A stretch of 64,000 nt of DNA. Origin: JAGQPD01 sp020426865. Lineage in GTDB: Bacteria; Planctomycetota; Planctomycetia; Pirellulales; Pirellulaceae. Under the pieces are notes generated by a model. It saw only the letters and a program-made list of their open reading frames with translations. It searched no databases and was not told the origin of the DNA. Position 1 is the stretch's first letter; the number at the start of each line of letters is the position of its first letter. The stretch is taken from contig JAWKTN010000004.1 in NCBI GenBank assembly GCA_041399065.1, forward strand, positions 248,001 to 312,000, read 5' to 3'. Positions 25,610 to 34,274 of the stretch are shown here, one piece after another. The position numbers and the translations under genes were made by a program.

Positions 25610-25982
25610 TGCCCCAAACAGAACAGTTGAAACCCTGACGCATCGAAACGGCGTTTATGAGGTTGTAACTCAGCAAGGGATTTCGGGTACGACACGTGGT
25701 GCGCATCGAGCTTCCGCAAATCGTGCATTGCTTGAAGCGATTGACGGTGATCCGAACTTCGCGCGGCAAATGGGCGAGATTCTTGGCGTCGATGACGTTG
25801 CGGCGCACATGAGAAGCGGACGATCAGGGCTGTTGAACCCTCCGGGGACTGAATGGCATCATCCAATCAACAATCCGGCAGTTATGCAACTTCTTCGTCG
25901 GGAAGTCCACCGACATCCCGAACTACAGGGGATATTGCATCCAGACAATATCGGTGGGTTTGGCACTCATTTCGGAAACTGA
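25602..25982 (+). pseudogene. Headless WHH/HNH-type nuclease toxin tip of a polymorphic toxin
   Basis: The frame is open from just after a TAG (25599-25601) and encodes about 126 residues, but no ATG or GTG with a Shine-Dalgarno sequence occurs before the conserved part. The first usable start is a TTG at 25728. The C-terminal half has GLLNPPGTEWHHPINNPAVM, then QLLRREVHRHPELQGILHP and GGFGTHFGN. The WHH box and MQL(L/V)xRxxH pattern are hallmarks of the WHH family of HNH/Endonuclease VII nucleases carried as C-terminal tips of Rhs, CdiA and related polymorphic toxins. It lacks the delivery region and lies four bases before a DUF4272 gene, its likely immunity partner. It may be a displaced tip awaiting recombination or simply a relic. 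Confidence 0.65.
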
Positions 25983-25986
25983 GCAA

Positions 25987-26622
25987 ATGACGACCATGGA
26001 AGCATCTGATGTACGTGCAAATTCAATGCGGGCTGCGCAAGAGCTTGGCTACGCGACGAACGACCAACTACCGTTGTTGGACAACACGGAGGTTGTGCGT
26101 TCTGTAAATGAAGTCGTTGACCGTCTACTTGGAATGTATTGCGTTGCGGCCGCTGCCTACGGGTTCAATCGCGAGTCAGCAGCAAATTGGTTGAACGCAA
26201 ATGTAGCCGGGGAGGCCCTGACGCCTGACGAACGTCAATTCTTGCTGACGGGCAAGGGACCTGTTCAAGAGTACAAATTCCAAATTGAGGGAATCTGGGC
26301 CTTGTATTGGGCTTGCGGTCTAGCGGGCAGTGAATTCTCGTTTGGGAGTCAGTGCCCACAGAACTTCGTAACACGTTTACCCGACTTGAAGACGAATCAA
26401 GATGCCCAGTCGGTACGTGCAAAGGCTGCGCTGCGAGATGTGGCAGAGGTCGTCCAAATGGCTGACACAGCATACTGCATTCATTGGGCACAAAGGCAAT
26501 CTGTTCTTGGAGGACAAGCCAATCGGCAAGCGATGCCGGAATACGTCATTCGGGAACGCCGCCATGCACTGGACTGGTTGCTGGAGGGTGAAGATTGGGA
26601 CAACATTGCTCTTGATACGTAA
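25987..26622 (+). CDS. DUF4272 protein, probable immunity protein
   Basis: A 211-residue protein starting at ATG 25987, four bases after the WHH frame's stop. It follows the DUF4272 pattern: RANSMRAAQELGYATNDQLP, a helical part with VNEVVDRLLGMYCVAAAAYG, LTPDERQFLLTG near residue 80, then FQIEGIWALYWACGLAG near 100 (the conserved W-riEAlxaLxWaLg block). The C-terminus, VIRERRHALDWLLEGEDWDN, also fits. DUF4272 genes often sit next to polymorphic toxins and are considered immunity or accessory proteins. The layout here, right behind a nuclease tip, supports that. No signal peptide. The first gene-free stretch after it is repeat-rich. Confidence 0.75.
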   Translation: MTTMEASDVRANSMRAAQELGYATNDQLPLLDNTEVVRSVNEVVDRLLGMYCVAAAAYGFNRESAANWLNANVAGEALTPDERQFLLTGKGPVQEYKFQIEGIWALYWACGLAGSEFSFGSQCPQNFVTRLPDLKTNQDAQSVRAKAALRDVAEVVQMADTAYCIHWAQRQSVLGGQANRQAMPEYVIRERRHALDWLLEGEDWDNIALDT

Positions 26623-27433
26623 TGCTTGATCCGCCACGACAGTGCCGCGAACGCAAGCGAGCGTTAACCAGCGGCGGCAGGAAGCCGCCGGAATCTTCGC
26701 AGGATGCACCGCCGGGCGAATGCGTGTTGCCGAAGCGAACGAGTCTCCACGCCCGGCGGAACCTGAGTTGACGTTCCAACGGGTTGGAGTGCGGTTGGCA
26801 GCGGAAAGAACCTCTCGGTTGGCAACGCGGAAAGAATTGGAGGCCGAAGGCACGGCGGGCATGGACGACCGCCGGAATGACGGCCGCGGCGCCCGGATGG
26901 CGTCCGAAGGCGGAGGGCATGGAAGCGACCAACGGCAACACGGCTTGCACCACGAACGAATCCAATCGAAGCGATCGAGGTTGAATTGCCGAACGATGAG
27001 CGATGCCCGTAGCCGAGGATTCGCGCAGCGAACCCAGCGGCCTGCCGAGCCCCCGCCAGCGCAGGCCAAGGAAGCGGCGGAACCGCCAAACGGGCTTCCA
27101 TTCTTTAGCCGCTTGAATCGCCGATAACGCTACCAACCCGAACGATTGCCGCGTTGGCCGGAGCGTGGAGGGCGACCAACACGAACGATTCACCGCAACG
27201 AGAGCAGCTAAAAGAAGAAATCGCGGCCTGAATCGCCGAACGACGAGCCCGACGCGGGGGCGACGCCGAGCCATGGACGGCGAGAACAACACAGCATGAG
27301 GCAAGGACGCCGAATTCCTTATTCTAGTGGGCGGTAGCGACCGCGTAGCGAGGAACGAGCGAAGCCGGGAGCGGTGGAGCACGGCCCCGGTTGCAAGGCA
27401 GCGGCTGCCTTTACTGGAGAGGGTCGAAGCTGT
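26623..27433. other. Repeat-rich decayed intergenic stretch
   Basis: About 810 bp without a supported gene. It contains a second copy of the 51-bp repeat (26869-26919) and a copy of the 24-bp GGCGGCAGGAAGCCGCC segment (26671-26694) also seen at 24121-24144. Long open frames on the minus strand here have repeat-like, Arg-rich composition and are not believed. Confidence 0.55.
26869..26919. repeat. Right copy of 51-bp direct repeat
   Basis: Second copy of the repeat at 24135-24185, same orientation, 50 of 51 positions identical. It lies 247 bp after the DUF4272 stop. Confidence 0.85.
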
Positions 27434-27634
27434 TTACGCCCCGTTCTTGCTCAGCGAATTGACCATGCGAATGACGGCGCGTTGATCTTTATCAGGAAGT
27501 GTCCGAAGCTGCTGAAACTTCGTCCAAAGGCGCTTCGTCTCGGCATCCATCTGCGGAAGCTTTCCGCTCTTGATTGGCTTGGCTCCCAACAACTCGTCAG
27601 TGGAAACGTCCAATGCCGTAGAAAACAGGACCAC
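27434..27634 (-). pseudogene. Remnant of an XRE-family HTH regulator (C-terminal part)
   Basis: A 66-residue frame whose sequence matches the C-terminal end of XRE-type regulators: STALDVSTDELLGAKPIKSG, a Leu/Lys-rich helix, then TLPDKDQRAVIRMVNSL. In complete members this follows the helix-turn-helix domain. The frame remains open upstream for about 30 more codons (to about 27720), but the sequence there (SLPQYDRSAAKKQERVV) only vaguely resembles the expected region and carries no start. I read it as a decayed regulator. A downstream-start small protein is possible but unlikely. Confidence 0.5.
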
Positions 27635-27830
27635 CCGTTCCTGCTTTTTTGCTGCTGATCTGTCATATTGGGGGAGGGAGACGGTCGGCGGCGGTTGAGT
27701 CCACGGTCAATTGGTACGCGGCTCCGACGCTTGCGGGAGCCAGTTGAGTCACGGAGATCGGTTAGTCGGTGAGCTGAAGCTTTAAGCGCGGTAGTTTTAG
27801 CTGCCCGCTATTTTGCCTGGAAAACGATGC

Positions 27831-27875
27831 GATGAACGCCAACAAAGATATTTGATGAACGCCAACAAAGATATT
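27831..27875 (+). repeat. 23-bp period tandem duplication creating a coupled mini-ORF
   Basis: The 22-bp sequence GATGAACGCCAACAAAGATA plus TT is present at 27831-27852 and 27854-27875. The first copy encodes MNANKDI and a stop (ATG 27832 to TGA 27853-27855), which overlaps the ATG of the real gene at 27855 (TGATG). Confidence 0.8.
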
Positions 27876-29180
27876 CGACAACACCTGTTCCCGGCACGCG
27901 TTTCCGATGGACGGGGAAACCCAATTGCACGACAACTGTCTCCCGCATTGCTGGCCGTGGCGATGGGGTGTGCCATCGTACCCGCGCCCGCACGAGCCGA
28001 TTGGCCGCAAATTCTGGGACCGAATCGTGACGGTGTCGCGGCCGCGGATAACTCCGTTCCCCGATGGAGTGACGACGATCCGAAACCCGTCTGGGAGTAT
28101 CCGGTCGGGCAAGGCTACGCCGGTGTTGCAGTGGCGAGTGATCGCGTGATCCTGTTCCATCGACGGGGCAATGATGAGATCGTCGAATGTCTCGGCGCGT
28201 CTACTGGCAAACCAATGTGGCGACATGACTGGCCCACTCGCTTTGACGGCGGCTACGATCCCGACGCGGGACCACGCTGCGTGCCACTTATTCGTGACGA
28301 CTCTGTCTATTTGCATGGTGCCGGCGGCACGATTGTCTGCGTGGGACTCACCGACGGTCGACCTCGGTGGACACGTGACACCGCGAAAGACTTCGGTGCC
28401 CGTGAGGGATATTTCGGTGCCGCCAGTTCTCCGATTCTCGAACAGGACAAGTTGATTGTGAACGTGGGTGGGCGAGATCAGGCAAGTGTGATCGCGTTGG
28501 ATGCGAAGACGGGCAAGACGGTATGGACCACCTGGGAAGACGAAGCCAGTTATTCGTCACCGATCGCGACGGCGATCGCTGGGCGACGCTGGGTCTTGAT
28601 GGTAACCCGGCTGCATTTCGTCGGGATCGACCCGCAATCCGGGAAGATTGGCTTTCAGGTTCCCTTCGGGAGGTCCGGGCCGACCGTCAATGGTGCGATG
28701 CCACTGTTGGTTTCACCCCATCAAGTCTTCTTGACGGCTTCCTACGGAGTCGGTGCGCGGTTGGTGGACATTGACGATGGGGCGGCCAAAGTCGTTTATG
28801 AGCGTGACGATTTGATGTCAAGCCAGTACGCGACCGGCGTTGTTCACGATGGTGTGTTGTATGGACTGGATGGCCGCGAGGACGTGGGCACACCACAGCT
28901 GCGAGCGATCGACCCGCTTACAGGAAAGGTATTCTGGACAAAGCCCGACTTTGGTGCCGCCGCATTGATTCTGGTCGATGACGCGGTGGTGTCGATCACG
29001 ACCAAGGGCGACTGCATCGTGCTGGCCGCCGACCGGCACGCCTATCGTGAGCTGTCGCGCGTACGATTGCGAAGCGGTTTGACTCGTGCACTTCCGGCTC
29101 TTTCCAGCGGACGACTCTATGTGCGTGACGATCGCCGCTTGGCCTGCTTCACACTCACGGGCAACGCGGCAGCAGAATAG
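27855..29180 (+). CDS. Exported PQQ-like beta-propeller repeat protein
   Basis: A 441-residue protein. After the basic N-terminus MNANKDIRQHLFPARV, a hydrophobic signal (about residues 28-48) ends near APARADWPQ. The mature protein opens with WPQILGPNRDGVAAADNSVP, the standard start of planctomycete PQQ-propeller proteins, and continues with blade motifs such as LDAKTGKTVWTTWEDEA, GIDPQSGKIGFQV and AIDPLTGKVFWTKPDFG. These propellers are scaffolds or binding modules; PQQ-dependent catalysis is not implied. Its ATG has no own Shine-Dalgarno sequence but overlaps the stop of a duplicated seven-codon mini-ORF. It is convergent with the GspF-like gene (8 bp gap). Confidence 0.85.
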   Translation: MNANKDIRQHLFPARVSDGRGNPIARQLSPALLAVAMGCAIVPAPARADWPQILGPNRDGVAAADNSVPRWSDDDPKPVWEYPVGQGYAGVAVASDRVILFHRRGNDEIVECLGASTGKPMWRHDWPTRFDGGYDPDAGPRCVPLIRDDSVYLHGAGGTIVCVGLTDGRPRWTRDTAKDFGAREGYFGAASSPILEQDKLIVNVGGRDQASVIALDAKTGKTVWTTWEDEASYSSPIATAIAGRRWVLMVTRLHFVGIDPQSGKIGFQVPFGRSGPTVNGAMPLLVSPHQVFLTASYGVGARLVDIDDGAAKVVYERDDLMSSQYATGVVHDGVLYGLDGREDVGTPQLRAIDPLTGKVFWTKPDFGAAALILVDDAVVSITTKGDCIVLAADRHAYRELSRVRLRSGLTRALPALSSGRLYVRDDRRLACFTLTGNAAAE

Positions 29181-29188
29181 CATGCTCA

Positions 29189-30277
29189 TCACAGCGGTTC
29201 CAATGCCCGTTGGATCTGACCTAGGTAAAAATACGTAAACACGAAAAAGATCATTGCGATCAGCAGGGCCGCGACCAACAGCCAGGTAGCGACGGTGGCG
29301 ACCGCGGTGAGTGTCTTGGCGGCAAATTCGGCCTTGCGCCGATAAACTTGCGAGACATGTTGCAGCGATTCCCCCAATCGTCCCGATTCTTCTCCAACCG
29401 CCACGGCGTCCAGAAAATCGCGTGGAAACGCGCCCGTCGATTGCAGCGCCTCGGTAATCGATTCGCCTCGAACAATCTGTTTGTCCAGAGCGCCAGCCAG
29501 GGGCAAAAAGAGTGGATGCTGCGTGCTATCGATGCCAATACGCATCGCGCGGCGGGCGTCCATGCCGCTATCGACGGCCATCGCCAGGGTCCACGCCATC
29601 CGCGACAGGGCAGTCGCCTGTAGCGTGGCTCCCAATCCTGGAATCCGAGCGGTAGCGCGCGCCAGGCCATTGGCAAGCGTCGCGTTGCTGCGGGTCCAGC
29701 GGTACAGCCAGACGGACCCGGCCATGAGTGCGATAAGCGAACAAACATATAGTAGTAATCCACGCCAGCCGATCAGGCGGGGGTCGACGCCCTCGATCGG
29801 CTGGCCGGTCATTTGGGCGATCATGCCTAGTGCCAGGATGAACAGGCCGATGATCAGCAGGGCGCCGGACAGTTCGAGTGCGGGCCAGAGGATCCCAATC
29901 AAAAAGATCCGCCGCAAGAGGATGAAGTGTTCGAAGTGTTCAGCTAGTCGGAGAAAGACTTGTTCGGAGTGCCCGGTTTCTTCGCCGACCTTCGCCAGTT
30001 GGGAGACGATCGGCGGGACGAAGCCATCGGTTTCGGCAAGGGCTTCGGCAGCGCTGTTTCCGGCGGCGACCTGTTGTCGGACGTGTTCAAACCAGCGGGC
30101 GGCACGGCCGCGAGCGTGTTGGGCTTCGCGGGTCCAGATGCGGCGCTGATCGACCCCGGCCTCGAGCGACGTACCGACGCGGCGGCACAGTTCCGCGAGG
30201 GCTTTCCAGCTGATTTGTGGACGGCCGAAAAAGGTATCGGAAAGGAACGAAGCGAGCATCGTGGTGGGGTCCGTCAT
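29189..30277 (-). CDS. Type II secretion system F / PilC-family membrane protein
   Basis: A 362-residue protein with the two repeated GspF/PilC cytoplasmic domains. The first is WKALAELCRRVGTSLEAGVD near residue 22, and the second is SRMAWTLAMAVDSGMDARRAM near residue 225. Each is followed by ETGHSEQVFLRLAEHFE-type or VGEESGRLGESLQHVSQVY-type segments. Three membrane segments lie near 130, 175 and 340. GspF/PilC proteins form the inner-membrane platform of type II secretion or type IV pilus machines. No ATPase or other pilus gene is adjacent. The DUF1559 prepilin-like gene near 63 kb is a possible client class, but that is inference. Confidence 0.85.
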   Translation of the reverse strand: MTDPTTMLASFLSDTFFGRPQISWKALAELCRRVGTSLEAGVDQRRIWTREAQHARGRAARWFEHVRQQVAAGNSAAEALAETDGFVPPIVSQLAKVGEETGHSEQVFLRLAEHFEHFILLRRIFLIGILWPALELSGALLIIGLFILALGMIAQMTGQPIEGVDPRLIGWRGLLLYVCSLIALMAGSVWLYRWTRSNATLANGLARATARIPGLGATLQATALSRMAWTLAMAVDSGMDARRAMRIGIDSTQHPLFLPLAGALDKQIVRGESITEALQSTGAFPRDFLDAVAVGEESGRLGESLQHVSQVYRRKAEFAAKTLTAVATVATWLLVAALLIAMIFFVFTYFYLGQIQRALEPL

Positions 30278-30411
30278 TTATTTTGGGTAAGTCGGCGATT
30301 CCAGTTTAGTCGGGCAGAAGGCTGGCCAGCGATCTGCTAGAATTCCAGCGCAGGTCGGGACCATGAGCTTAGTTTACGCAGAAACGCATTGACTGGAAAA
30401 CTGGATAGAAC

Positions 30412-31269
30412 ATGATGCGGTGGAATTGTGTGGCGATTGTCGGTGTGGGACTCATCGGTGGGTCGATCGGCAAGGCGTTGCTTCATCGCAAGTTGGCGCG
30501 AAAGGTGGTCGGAATTGGTCGTGACGAGGGGCGATTGGCTGCGGCTGAGGCCGATGGGGCGATCACCGACTGGACGACCGACGTGGAAACGGGGGTGGGG
30601 GAGGCCGAGCTGGCAGTGGTTTGCACGCCGGTAGACATGGTTGCCGACTTTGTGCGGCGGGTTGCGAGCGGAATGCAGCAGGGAGGGCTGATTACCGATG
30701 CCGCCAGCACGAAGCGATCGATTGTTGCGCTGGCGGCAAGCGATGCTTCTGTGGGGCGGATGGATGGAGTGACGTTTATTGGCAGCCATCCCTTAGCTGG
30801 TAGCCACGCGTCAGGGTGTCTGCATGGGCGGGAGGACCTTTTTCTTGATCGCACGGTTGTGGTGACGCCGACGGAGGCAACGCCCGAAGACGATCGGAGG
30901 CGAATCATTGCGTTTTGGCAGTCACTGGGAGCGGTGGTTCGAACGATGTCGCCAGACGAGCACGATCGGGCCCTGGCGGCGACCAGTCACTTGCCTCATC
31001 TGGTGGCTGCGGCCTTGGCGGGCGTGACGGAGGTTCAATTTCGCGGGTTGGTTGGAAGTGGTTGGTTGGATTCGACACGCATTGCGGCTGGCAGTGTCGA
31101 TGTCTGGGAGCAGATCTTGTTGGACAACCGCGATTACGTCTTGAAGGCCTTGGCGAAGTTTGCCACAGTGCTGGATTCGTTTCAGCAAGCTTTACGAGAT
31201 GAAGATCGGGCAATGTTAGTGGACCTCTTGGCCACGGGAAAGAAACAACGTGAAACTTTGGGAAATTGA
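30412..31269 (+). CDS. tyrA: Prephenate dehydrogenase
   Basis: A 285-residue TyrA-type enzyme. The NAD-binding motif VGVGLIGGSIGKALL begins at residue 11, VCTPVDMVADFV near 69 closes the Rossmann domain, and IGSHPLAGSHASG near 125-137 carries the catalytic histidine. TSHLPHLVAAAL near 190 and the all-helical C-terminus complete the fold. It oxidatively decarboxylates prephenate to 4-hydroxyphenylpyruvate in tyrosine synthesis (arogenate is the alternative substrate). No ACT domain follows, so feedback control would differ from ACT-bearing enzymes. It overlaps purL by 20 bp and is the first gene of the tyrA-purL-purQ unit. Confidence 0.9.
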   Translation: MMRWNCVAIVGVGLIGGSIGKALLHRKLARKVVGIGRDEGRLAAAEADGAITDWTTDVETGVGEAELAVVCTPVDMVADFVRRVASGMQQGGLITDAASTKRSIVALAASDASVGRMDGVTFIGSHPLAGSHASGCLHGREDLFLDRTVVVTPTEATPEDDRRRIIAFWQSLGAVVRTMSPDEHDRALAATSHLPHLVAAALAGVTEVQFRGLVGSGWLDSTRIAAGSVDVWEQILLDNRDYVLKALAKFATVLDSFQQALRDEDRAMLVDLLATGKKQRETLGN

Positions 31270-34204
31270 CATTCATCCGGCGAATGGTGTAGCGGATCGT
31301 CGTGGCGCTCGGCTATCGGCCGAGGCGGCTGACCTTGGCGTTGCCGAAGGTTTAGCGATCCGTGCCGCACGGGGTTATCTCTTGGAAGGGCCGTTGGACG
31401 CCGAGCAAGTGCAAACGGCGGCGGAAGAGCTGTTGGCGGATCGGATCGTGGAACGGACCGTCATTGCTCCGGTTGGTGACAGTACATTGTCTGGCGTTGG
31501 ATTGCCTGGCGTTGATTGCGCCGCGACGCGTCTGGTGCACGTGCTGCCCAAGCCGGGCGTGATGGACCCGGTTGCTCAGAGTGCTCACGATGCGCTACAG
31601 GATATGCAACTGCCGGTGGCTGCGGTGCGGACCTTCAAAAAGTATTGGATGCAGGACGTGACGGATCAGCAACTGCAAACGATCTGTGCGAAGCTGTTGG
31701 CGAACGATTCCATCGAAGAAGTCATTATCGGACCATTGCGACTGGAGCGGTTAGAGATTGGCAGCCCGTATCGATTCGAGCGCGTGACGGTGCCCATCCG
31801 CGAGTTGAATGACGAGGCCTTGATGCAGCTGAGTAAGGAAGGGCAGCTGTACTTGACGCTTGTCGAGATGCAGGCCATCCAAGCACACTTTCGCCAATTA
31901 GATCGCGATGCCACGGATGTGGAACTGGAAACAGTGGCTCAGACCTGGAGTGAGCACTGCAGTCACAAAACGCTGGCGGGTCGCATTGCCTACCAGGACG
32001 AAAACGGATCGCGTCAATTCACCAATATGTTGAAAGAAACGATCTTTGCGGCAACGCAGCAGATTCGCCGGACGCTAGGCGACAACGACTGGTGCGTCGG
32101 TGTCTTCGAAGACAACGCCGGGATCGTGCGTTTCGACGACGAATACAACGTGGTGTTTAAGGTGGAAACACACAATCATCCGTCGGCCTTGGAGCCGTAC
32201 GGAGGGGCCAATACAGGAATTGGGGGAGTGATCCGCGATCCGCTCGGTACCGGACTGGGGGCCAAGCCTGTTTGTAATACCGATGTATTTTGCTTCGCCC
32301 CCCCCAATACCCCGCACGAAGAACTTCCTCCCGGTGTGCTGCATCCGCGGCGGGTGATGAAAGGGGTCGTGGCGGGGGTGCGTGACTACGGCAATCGGAT
32401 GGGGATCCCCACGGTCAATGGCGCCATTTATTTCGACGAGCGTTACCTGGGGAATCCGTTGGTCTACTGTGGCAACGTGGGGATCATTCCTCGCGACAAG
32501 TCCTTCAAGAAGCCGCAACCAAATGACTACATTGTGGCCATAGGTGGTCGCACTGGACGCGATGGAATTCATGGGGCGACATTCAGTTCCGCCGAACTGA
32601 CCAGCGAAAGCGAAACGTTGTCGGGAGGGGCGGTGCAAATCGGGAACGCCATCACCGAAAAAATGGTGCTCGATGTGTTGCTGCAAGCACGCGAAGAGGA
32701 CCTCTACAGTGCCGTGACTGACTGCGGCGCGGGGGGGTTTTCCAGTGCCGTTGGTGAGATGGGGGAAAAGATCGGCGCCGAAGTGTGGTTGGACCGCGCC
32801 CCGCTCAAATACGACGGACTGTCGTATACCGAGGTCTGGATCTCCGAAGCCCAGGAGCGGATGGTGTTGTCGGTGCCCAAGGACAAATGGCCAAGATTCA
32901 CGGAACTTTGTGCTGCCGAGGGGGTCGAGGCCACCATCCTTGGCGAGTTCGTACCGACCGGGCGATTGCAACTGAAGTACCATGATCAGGTCGTTGGCGA
33001 TCTCACCATGGAGTTCCTCCACGAGGGACGCCCTCCCGTCGTTCGCGACGCCATCTACCAGGTGGCGGGAGAGCGACCACTCACACCGGCACTCCCTCCA
33101 CATTGTGACGTTAACATGACATGCAATGCCGGAGCGGTCCTCAGCCGAATCCTGGGTTCCTTGAACGTTGCCAGTAAGGAATGGGTCATCCGACAGTATG
33201 ATCACGAAGTGCAGGGAGGGAGCGTGATCAAGCCCCTGGTCGGTGCCGCCAGTGATGGTCCCAGCGATGCGGCGGTCATTCGACCGCGTCTCGATTCGCG
33301 ACGTGGCTTAGTCATCAGCTGTGGCATGAATCCCTACTATGGCGACCACGATACTCGGCAGATGGCCGAAAGTGCGATCGATGAAGCGGTTCGAAATTGC
33401 GTCGCGGTCGGGGCGGATCCCGCACGAATTGCGATCTTGGACAACTTTTGTTGGGGTTACACGGACCGTCCCGAGACACTGGGCTCGCTCGTCCGCGCCG
33501 CCATCGCGTGTCACGATCTGGCCGTCATTCTGGAAACACCGTTCATTAGTGGCAAGGACAGCTTGAATAACGAATTCACCTATTACGACGACGGGGGAAG
33601 CAAGCGTACGATCTCGATCCCCCCGTCGCTGTTGATCAGTGCCATGGGGCAGGTCAAGGATGTCTCGCGCTGCGTGACGATGGACCTGAAACGTGCCGGC
33701 AGCCGACTCTACCAGGTGGGGATGACGCGCGACGAGTTAGGGGGGTCCCATTTCGCTCTGGTGACCGGCCGGTGCGGCGGCCACGTACCGCGTGTGGACG
33801 GCCCGATGGCAAAACGATTGTTTTACCGCCTGCATCAGGCGATTAACGAAGGGTTGGTGCTTGCCTGCCACGACCTTAGCGAAGGGGGCCTGGCGGTCGC
33901 TCTGGCAGAGATGGCGTTTGCTGGCGAGTTGGGAGTGGAGGTCGGCTTGGATGCCGTGCCGCACGACACCGACGGGCATCCGTTGACGCTGTTGTTCGCA
34001 GAAAGCAACACGCGATTTGTGTGCGAGGTCGCCGAGGACCACATTGCGGCATTTGAAGCGAAAATGCAGGGGATTGCCTGCGGCCAGATCGGTCGTGTGA
34101 CTGCTGGCAAGAGTGTTCAAGTCGCGATTGCCGAGATGCCCTTGATAGATATTGAGTTCAATGATCTGAAGGAGGCTTGGCAATCGCCTTTGCGGTGGCC
34201 GTGA
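31250..34204 (+). CDS. purL: Phosphoribosylformylglycinamidine synthase, PurS-PurL fusion
   Basis: A 984-residue protein starting at GTG 31250, overlapping tyrA by 20 bp, with GGGAAAG upstream. Residues about 80-170 include LVHVLPKPGVMDPVAQSAH and VRTFKKYWM, which resemble the small PurS subunit, so a PurS-like module is fused to the front. From about 205, LETVAQTWSEHCSHKTLAGR opens the FGAM synthetase body, with VFKVETHNHPSALEPYGGAN and ISGKDSLNNEF further on. Unlike the 1,290-residue single-chain enzyme, it lacks a glutaminase domain. PurQ, encoded 70 bp downstream, supplies the ammonia. It converts FGAR plus ATP to FGAM in purine synthesis. Confidence 0.93.
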   Translation: MKLWEIDIHPANGVADRRGARLSAEAADLGVAEGLAIRAARGYLLEGPLDAEQVQTAAEELLADRIVERTVIAPVGDSTLSGVGLPGVDCAATRLVHVLPKPGVMDPVAQSAHDALQDMQLPVAAVRTFKKYWMQDVTDQQLQTICAKLLANDSIEEVIIGPLRLERLEIGSPYRFERVTVPIRELNDEALMQLSKEGQLYLTLVEMQAIQAHFRQLDRDATDVELETVAQTWSEHCSHKTLAGRIAYQDENGSRQFTNMLKETIFAATQQIRRTLGDNDWCVGVFEDNAGIVRFDDEYNVVFKVETHNHPSALEPYGGANTGIGGVIRDPLGTGLGAKPVCNTDVFCFAPPNTPHEELPPGVLHPRRVMKGVVAGVRDYGNRMGIPTVNGAIYFDERYLGNPLVYCGNVGIIPRDKSFKKPQPNDYIVAIGGRTGRDGIHGATFSSAELTSESETLSGGAVQIGNAITEKMVLDVLLQAREEDLYSAVTDCGAGGFSSAVGEMGEKIGAEVWLDRAPLKYDGLSYTEVWISEAQERMVLSVPKDKWPRFTELCAAEGVEATILGEFVPTGRLQLKYHDQVVGDLTMEFLHEGRPPVVRDAIYQVAGERPLTPALPPHCDVNMTCNAGAVLSRILGSLNVASKEWVIRQYDHEVQGGSVIKPLVGAASDGPSDAAVIRPRLDSRRGLVISCGMNPYYGDHDTRQMAESAIDEAVRNCVAVGADPARIAILDNFCWGYTDRPETLGSLVRAAIACHDLAVILETPFISGKDSLNNEFTYYDDGGSKRTISIPPSLLISAMGQVKDVSRCVTMDLKRAGSRLYQVGMTRDELGGSHFALVTGRCGGHVPRVDGPMAKRLFYRLHQAINEGLVLACHDLSEGGLAVALAEMAFAGELGVEVGLDAVPHDTDGHPLTLLFAESNTRFVCEVAEDHIAAFEAKMQGIACGQIGRVTAGKSVQVAIAEMPLIDIEFNDLKEAWQSPLRWP

Positions 34205-34274
34205 AGGGCTAACGAAACCGCCACTGCCAATTCATTTATGCGAAATCTGGAACAAGAAAGTCAAAAAGGTTACC

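Noticed and set aside
26546..27382. A 278-codon minus-strand open frame in the repeat-rich stretch
   Set aside because: Arg-rich, repeat-like composition, no ribosome-binding site, and it overlaps the DUF4272 gene and the 51-bp repeat.
32075..33205. Long minus-strand open frame inside purL
   Set aside because: Antisense shadow of purL.
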